DNA of 48,238 bases from Saprospiraceae bacterium (lineage in GTDB: Bacteria; Bacteroidota; Bacteroidia; Chitinophagales; Saprospiraceae): assembly GCA_025055285.1 (NCBI GenBank), contig JANWXM010000025.1, positions 1-48,238 of the forward strand, given 5' to 3'. Position numbers and translations under genes: made by a program. The notes under the pieces are model-generated. The model did not search any database, was not told where the DNA came from, and saw only the letters and a program-made list of their open reading frames with translations. The first letter of the stretch is position 1. Each line of letters begins with the position of its first letter. Shown piece by piece: positions 46,817-48,238 of this stretch.

Positions 46817-47305
46817 ATGTGTTTATTTTATATAAGTCTTCAAAAAAGATATAAATTGCATTTTTGTTATATTCTTTTTATTATTAGTTTAGGTTGTAGT
46901 TCATCTATAAAAATAGAATATTCTTCAATAAATTCCTGCGGTAATTTACTTAGGAAGCGAGAAAACAGTAGTAAGGAATCCAACTGGCACTTAGTCATAC
47001 TATCAAATGCAAATTGTGGATATTGCTACATATTAAAACTGAATGTACAAAAACATAGATTATATGATTTCGCAAATATAACGTATATTGAATACGATTT
47101 GAAAAGAGGATATTTTGATAAAATGGAGAAGGAGGGTTTGTACACAAATTGTGAGGTTATATCTGGAGATGGCTGCAAAAATTACACAGACTTTTTTCCT
47201 ATATTACTGCTTTATGACCTAAAGAAGTCGAAACTTAGCTATACAGAGAAAGGTGTGGATAAAAATACAGTTAAAAATATTATTACTCATATAAATCATC
47301 ATTAA
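46817..47305 (+). CDS. AT-rich lipoprotein with a thioredoxin-like CGYC motif (second cassette gene)
   Basis: 162 residues from ATG 46817; an earlier GTG (46751) would lie in the preceding terminator. A lipoprotein signal (FIISLGC, lipidated Cys27) is followed by a beta strand and turn, WHLVILSNANCGYC, with the CxxC pair at 67-70, then YIEYDL and FFPILLLYDL, an outline of a thioredoxin fold with a cis-Pro-like FFP. Two more Cys (TNCEVISGDGC) follow. It may act in periplasmic redox chemistry. Base composition is far more AT-rich than anything else in the window, pointing to foreign origin. Confidence 0.65.
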   Translation: MCLFYISLQKRYKLHFCYILFIISLGCSSSIKIEYSSINSCGNLLRKRENSSKESNWHLVILSNANCGYCYILKLNVQKHRLYDFANITYIEYDLKRGYFDKMEKEGLYTNCEVISGDGCKNYTDFFPILLLYDLKKSKLSYTEKGVDKNTVKNIITHINHH

Positions 47306-47449
47306 ATGTTAATTAGCAAGTAATTTATTATGATGACATACTGAACATATGCCTGAACCTCTTAAATTTAATCTGCGTTTAGAAGGCGCTTAAAAGAGTC
47401 ATATATTATATAGTTACATGTATTAACTTACAAGAAAATCACTTTCAAT

Positions 47450-47935
47450 ATGCGTCTAATTACTCTTAATATAATCACTATATTTATTTTTCCTTCATTA
47501 TTATTGTCGCAAGAGCGAAGCACTGCCGACTATATTCTCGACGGCGGTAGGCTTCTTTTGGAAGTCTTCCGAGAAGCCAGAAAAAAAGACAAGAACAAAG
47601 AGGCTAATGAAGAATTGCTGCCAAACAAACCTTTATCCACTCCGCACGAAAGCGACGAAGAGATGGGGAAAGCCGAGTCAAGTTTTTGTTTCGCCAACAA
47701 AACAGAAACAATTCTAAAAGTAGAACTAAGACGAAGAAACAAAGTAGGCGGATACCATTCCCGGGTATATGAATCAGTTATCAGCCCGGGAGAGATGGAA
47801 TGCGCTCTCGCGCTGAGTTCAGGTGTTTACACCTACAAGGTCATGCAAGTAGACAAAGATAATAAAACCATCACAATAAAGCAGGGGGATATTCAGTTGG
47901 ATGAAAAAACACAACTCAGGAAAGGTGTGGACTAA
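47450..47935 (+). CDS. Small secreted protein of unknown function (third cassette gene)
   Basis: 161 residues. Signal peptide 1-20 (MRLITLNIITIFIFPSLLLS), a highly charged middle (about 42-75, Lys/Glu-rich), then a compact beta domain with FCFANKTETILKVELRRR, YESVISPGEMECALALSSG and YTYKVMQVD, like a small beta-sandwich with two Cys. No family recognised. The stop is 11 nt before the second attC-like site, the usual position of an attC. The gap 47306-47449 is AT-rich and empty. Confidence 0.7.
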   Translation: MRLITLNIITIFIFPSLLLSQERSTADYILDGGRLLLEVFREARKKDKNKEANEELLPNKPLSTPHESDEEMGKAESSFCFANKTETILKVELRRRNKVGGYHSRVYESVISPGEMECALALSSGVYTYKVMQVDKDNKTITIKQGDIQLDEKTQLRKGVD

Positions 47936-47946
47936 CGAGAAAAATC

Positions 47947-48011
47947 GCCCAACTCTACTTTCCCATCCATACTCCCTGAGTGGTCGTACGGCGGGAAAGT
48001 GGGCGTTGAGC
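47947..48011 (+). repeat. attC-like recombination site, copy B
   Basis: A 65-bp site with both boxes perfect: GCCCAAC (47947-47953) fits RYYYAAC and GTTGAGC (48005-48011) fits GTTRRRY, and the two are complementary at 6 of 7 positions. The internal arms ACTTTCCC/GGGAAAGT are the same as in copy A. Confidence 0.6.
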
Positions 48012-48015
48012 GGAA

Positions 48016-48238
48016 ATGATCAAACGACGCAGACACGCCCACGACGCTAACGAGCACACCCAAACACGCCCGACCGTCCAGCACCGCACGGATGCCGCAC
48101 ACAAGCACACCCGCCGACCTGACCGGCCAACACCACAGCAGCACCGAATAGTCCGCCTCAATCACGACAGATACACGACCCGTACAATCCACCGCCATTC
48201 AGAGGCCGCCAAGACCGGGCCAGACAAGAAAGACCCAT
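48016..48238 (+). CDS. Possible start of the next cassette gene, cut by window edge
   Basis: An ATG 4 nt after the attC-like site opens a frame that stays open to the right edge (74 codons). The predicted product is extremely rich in His, Arg, Pro and Thr (MIKRRRHAHDANEHTQTRP...), and the DNA strand is strongly T-poor. This composition is unlike ordinary proteins; it may be a real odd cassette gene or a non-coding stretch whose T-poverty removes stop codons. The opposite-strand frame (47932-48198) covers the attC-like site and is less likely. Confidence 0.25.
   Translation, partial: MIKRRRHAHDANEHTQTRPTVQHRTDAAHKHTRRPDRPTPQQHRIVRLNHDRYTTRTIHRHSEAAKTGPDKKDP

Larger units (their letters stand above)
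46147..48005 (+). mobile_element. Putative integron gene cassette carrying three small exported proteins
   Basis: Bounded by the expected crossover points (G/TT) of the two attC-like sites. All three genes are on the plus strand, as in cassettes, and the last stop is 11 nt before the closing site. At 1.86 kb with three genes it is larger than usual; a lost internal attC would explain that. No integrase or attI lies in the window. 46153-46396 shows no gene. Confidence 0.45.

Noticed and set aside
47932-48198. 88-codon minus-strand frame at the right end
   Set aside because: It covers the attC-like site and begins in the T-poor region, which lacks stops on this strand through composition alone.

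Overview
The window comes from the chromosome of a member of the Bacteroidota. The evidence is: several secreted proteins with C-terminal type IX secretion (T9SS) sorting domains; promoters of the Bacteroidota form TAnnTTTG instead of E. coli -10 boxes; an F-type ATPase operon atpB-E-F-H-A-G without atpD/atpC; the bL28-bL33-DUF4295 operon; and families restricted to the phylum (DUF5686, HYC_CC_PP, M1 peptidases with a barrel-like tail). Overall GC is about 50%. I cannot assign a genus.

Layout. 1-3395 (minus): a very large secreted HYR-type protein running off the left edge, behind a small secreted protein that shares its promoter. 3639-8816 (minus): a DUF5686 outer-membrane protein, a DoxX-like membrane protein, a 188-nt structured-RNA candidate that resembles 6S RNA, and a helical repeat protein. 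9446-10799 (plus): a lipoprotein and ribH. 10806-16022: a segment bounded by an exact 72-bp direct repeat of the ribH 3' end. It carries two T9SS-secreted beta-propeller-like proteins and the broken tail of a third, and it appears to have been inserted between ribH and ribH's own terminator. 16103-18964 (minus): a TonB-dependent receptor and a Cys-rich HYC_CC_PP protein, probably for metal handling. 19290-19481: a cold-shock protein. 19624-24317 (plus): valS, an unknown protein and a CNNM/CBS transporter-like protein. 24794-30124 (plus): the ATP synthase operon, closed by a terminator. 30319-34573: a T9SS subtilase with an altered active site, tRNA-Arg(ACG), the bL28/bL33/DUF4295 operon, a 43-residue membrane protein and an alpha/alpha-toroid protein. 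34579-40697: miaE, an ACP-phosphodiesterase-like gene, a large M1 peptidase and an MBL-fold hydrolase. 40895-44645: a run of envelope genes ending in a second, T9SS-secreted M1 aminopeptidase. 44786-45817: ruvB.

The right end (46088-48238) is the most unusual part. Two copies of a 65-bp hairpin-forming sequence lie 1.86 kb apart. Each ends in a perfect GTTRRRY box, and one also begins with a perfect RYYYAAC box: the layout of integron attC recombination sites. Between them are three plus-strand genes for small exported proteins, one very AT-rich, none recognised as a known cassette gene. The last stop codon lies 11 nt before the second site, and a new ATG opens 4 nt after it. I read this as part of an integron gene-cassette array beside ruvB; no integrase is inside the window.

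Many starts were moved inward from the longest open frame because a TAnnTTTG element, a signal peptide or family convention fits the later codon.
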